Below are positions 61,654-64,000 of a DNA stretch of 64,000 nucleotides, one piece after another. A program made the translations under genes and the position numbers. The DNA is from CAYUST01 sp964447535. GTDB taxonomy: Bacteria; Patescibacteriota; Gracilibacteria; Absconditabacterales; Absconditicoccaceae. How positions within the stretch are numbered: the stretch's first letter is position 1; each line of letters starts with the position of its first letter. The stretch covers positions 1 to 64,000 of the forward strand of contig CAYUST010000003.1 in the NCBI GenBank assembly GCA_964447535.1, written 5' to 3'. Under the pieces are notes generated by a model, which saw nothing but the letters and a program-made list of their open reading frames with translations, did no database searches and was not told the DNA's origin.

Positions 61654-62952
61654 TTATAGTCTATAATATCATGGTAAGTAAACGTTATTACGCTCAAAAA
61701 CTATAGTATCAGTGTTGTAATTATATTGAAAGGTAAAATCATTATCATTCACTCACTCTACATTTGGAATCAGTTGAAGCAAGTCTTTCTGTTGATGCAA
61801 GGTAAATGAAGTTCTCTCCTCATGATTAGTAAACACACGACCATCTTTTCGTTCTTTTGAATTACCAATATTTTTATTTATTTGCGCCACAAAAATTCAA
61901 AAATTCAGACACAAAAATAGTTCTGGGATTATATTCTTGTGATCAATCAACCTCAACTCAATTTCTATTGCCATTTTTCTTAACATAAATTTGAGCAATC
62001 TATAGTTTCCACTAGGGTTATTAAGGAACCTACTTATCTCTTGATTCATAATTCTTCTAAACACAGGTTTATTCACAGAAGTATCTGGCATACTAAATAC
62101 TCAGTTTATAAACTCTTGAATCCCATTTTGCAAAATTGCTTTTGAAAACAACTCATAGTGATCTATGAATTTTAAGTATGAATCTATGTCGTTATACCAG
62201 TTATTTTCAGAAACAAGTACAATAGGAATAATCACTGGACCCGATTCAATCTTTGGATCCGCTTCTTCGATTTTCTTTATCTTCAAAAAATATGATAGCG
62301 TCTCCAAGAAAAATAGGCCCTCTGATCATGAACGATCAACATCTTCCAAAACAATATATATTCTCTTATATGTTTGACTATGTTTCTTCAGCATATTTTT
62401 TACTTCATCCTCAAATTGAAATACTCTTGTCAGCGATAAATTCTTAGGTACATTATCTGTTAGTTTCTCTAATACATTCGCAAACAGCAAAAATCAGGCT
62501 CAAAGTATCGTACCTCAAAAACCATCGTATCAACATACGATTCTATAGTAGATATCACTTAATCATAATAAAAAAGCCAAGCCCAACAGTATCCATTTTA
62601 CTCGTTTTATTCGTTCTTTATCTCCTCACTCAATTTTTCTAAGTATATCATCTTTTTTTCCTCATAAATCGGTATAAAGTTTAATCAAAAAACCTTCCCG
62701 TAGCTCTCTTCTTTCAGGGTACCTCCAAGCGTCAAACTGGAACCAAGTATCTCAAGATTTTTCTCTTGCTTTACCAATCAGTGTAGACTTTCCAATTCCA
62801 TAATTGCCCACTAGAGCAATTAATGTGGATTTATTAAACTTGTTGATCTTTTTAGTAAACTTTTTTGCTTCAGTTTCATAAGTCGTAGAGTCTACTTTTG
62901 GTTCCTCTTCAAGAAAATCTGTATTAATAAATGACTTAGACTGTTTTCTCAT
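61654..62952 (-). CDS. KAP-family P-loop NTPase
   Basis: A 432-residue membrane-linked NTPase. Walker A is IALVGNYGIGKSTLIGK (about residue 48), Walker B IYIVLEDVDRSGSEGLFFLE with the KAP-type DVDR. Two hydrophobic segments (ILLGLAFLLGLSDIYY and YDGFGGTILGAGFLLFANVL) interrupt the P-loop domain, as in the KAP group. Thirteen TGAs occur, most in this membrane insert, which is poorly readable under the standard code. KAP NTPases are often tied to phage defence or membrane surveillance. It follows the HHED gene on the same strand. Confidence 0.8.
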
Positions 62953-63012
62953 GTACCATATTAATATAAATTGCCTTCATAATACCTAAATAAAAAGCAA
63001 AAACAATATCCA

Positions 63013-64000
63013 CTATTTCTCTTTTCTCTCCAAAAACTCATTAATCTCTCGCTCCAACTCCTTTGGTGATAAGGAGCTTCATACATTTCTACAACCACCG
63101 ATAGTGTCAGATCATCACCATACTATTTTTGGCTCTTGTGCTGCTTTGAGCTGGTTGAGATGACGGACTAATTCTTCGAGTCCGCCAGGGTATACTGGTA
63201 AAGGTTTTGCCTCTATCTCATTGAGATGACTCATTATTGCTTCGAGCGGGAAAGGAACAAACGGAGATCTTTTGCCAATAGAATAGTAATACTTTCCATC
63301 GCCTTCGTAGAGATATGAAACGAAAGCATTGATGTTGTCGATTGCTAATTGTGTCCTCGCATTGCTCCCAAACTCTTGGATGAGTGATCGTCCTGTTCCT
63401 CCACCCAACACAAAATAGTTGGTGTCTGAGGAAATTTCCTGTGCATTGCCTTGCGTATATTGTTCAATTCTGTCACCCATCGTCATGATAAGTTCGTGCA
63501 TCGTCTCTGCGGACATATCTTTGAGTATGCCTGTTTGTCTTGCTTCCGTATAGGGTGCAAATACTCGGTTGAGTTGTTTGATTCTCGCACTTTGTAGGTC
63601 CATAGGATAGATGCCTGCTGTTGTATCGAGCTTGTCTTGAATAGCAATCAACGCGCTAATCGCTGGCTCGTTTTTGTTTTTCACAATTCTCGGCCAGTTG
63701 AGCAACATCCAGGCTGCTAGCGTACTATCTTGATCAGGATCATTGACGTAAATGTTTGCTTGAGGCGTGCCATCGATGCGCAAACAATCTATCAATCCTC
63801 CTTTGATTGCCATGAGCACTTGCTCTGCAGTACATCTCGTCATCAATCTATTCACGTCCTCGTGATGATTGAAATTGAAATGTTTGGAGTTGAGGTCCCA
63901 ACGGGGTGCGCCACCAACATACCCATCGAGTGCGATGGAGTTGCTTGGATTTTCTTGAGTAAATTGATCTCGTGATTTACTCACTCTCGGTTCAACAATT
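63013..64000 (-). CDS. Hypothetical HHED protein (cut by window edge)
   Basis: At least 328 residues on the minus strand; the frame continues off the right edge, so the start is not seen (GTG 63984 is the last in-frame candidate). Motifs: LNSKHFNFNHHEDVNRLMTRCTAEQVLMAIKGG and VNDPDQDSTLAAWMLLNWPRI, whose His/Asp residues look like a metal site, then YFVLGGGTGRSLIQEFG and IVWGGSDTIGGCRN (last GG from TGA-TGA). I do not recognise the family but expect a metal-dependent hydrolase. It may be in one transcript with the KAP NTPase. Confidence 0.6.

Noticed and set aside
1..64000. Widespread pseudogenes or sequencing errors explaining the in-frame TGAs
   Set aside because: TGA interrupts nearly all conserved genes but TAA and TAG do not, and TGA sits on conserved Gly sites.
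1..64000. UGA as tryptophan (code 4)
   Set aside because: TGA falls in Walker A and GG motifs where Gly, not Trp, is required; normal TGG Trp codons are used elsewhere.
1..64000. CRISPR array
   Set aside because: No set of regularly spaced identical repeats was seen; the only tandem repeat is the two-unit RNase P element.

Overview
The window comes from a Candidate Phyla Radiation bacterium that reads UGA as glycine (genetic code 25), most likely Ca. Gracilibacteria (BD1-5) or the related Absconditabacteria (SR1). Under the standard code nearly every conserved gene is broken by in-frame TGA. Read as glycine, these TGAs restore full-length proteins and fall on invariant glycines: Walker A motifs of DnaA, the pilus ATPase and a PIF1-type helicase, the GG pair of an AbiEii nucleotidyltransferase, and the glycine before a lipobox cysteine. 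The only release factor present is RF1, which does not need to read UGA. All coordinates below use TAA and TAG as the only stops.

Layout. 0-2 kb: a type IV AbiE-like toxin-antitoxin pair with a promoter set in an inverted repeat. 2-5 kb: VTT membrane protein, EngB, HD hydrolase, TraX-like protein. 5-8.7 kb: two VirB2-like pilins, an M23 peptidase/lytic protein interrupted by a 100-N assembly gap, and a sortase, all on the minus strand. 8.8-9.5 kb: RNase P RNA with a tandem duplication of its 3' end. 9.5-13.6 kb: SecG, a peptide-binding lipoprotein-like SBP, an M50 protease and RF1. 14-18.7 kb: small membrane proteins, MgtC, thioredoxin, DUF134-like regulator, PyrF and a 24-residue membrane microprotein. 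18.9-24.3 kb: DnaA and RlmN facing an operon of YraN, a C-terminal processing protease and an RNA methyltransferase. 24.4-27.5 kb: PSP1 protein, TPR protein, anchored Pro/Thr protein and a free-standing C-terminal half of alanyl-tRNA synthetase.

28-35 kb, minus strand: HolB, RnpA, AI-2E permease, an anchored coiled-coil protein and a racemase-like protein, then a large PKD-type surface protein. 35.7-40.9 kb: PNPase followed by membrane proteins, a lipoprotein and a SufT/MIP18 protein. 41.2 kb: tRNA-Leu(GAG). 41.5-45 kb: an operon of an anchored muramidase-like protein, a cupin and a secreted Kazal-type inhibitor. 45-50 kb: sigma4-HARE regulator, RuvX, MFS transporter, RecG. 50.1-53.5 kb: two UGA-dense genes, one encoding an 855-residue WG-repeat protein. 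53.6-60.1 kb: PilB-like ATPase, PIF1 helicase, SLH-like protein, RsmG, FtsK. 60.3-64 kb: secreted protein, UPF0173 hydrolase, KAP-type P-loop NTPase and an HHED protein cut by the window edge.

Together the genes show a small-cell lifestyle with core information processing but a rich surface: pilins, pilus ATPase, sortase, cell-wall hydrolases, a protease inhibitor, SBP and PKD proteins. This fits a host-attached or predatory epibiont, which is an inference. Recognisable promoters are a TTGACA-like -35 and TATAAT-like -10, mostly 16 bp apart, sometimes 17.
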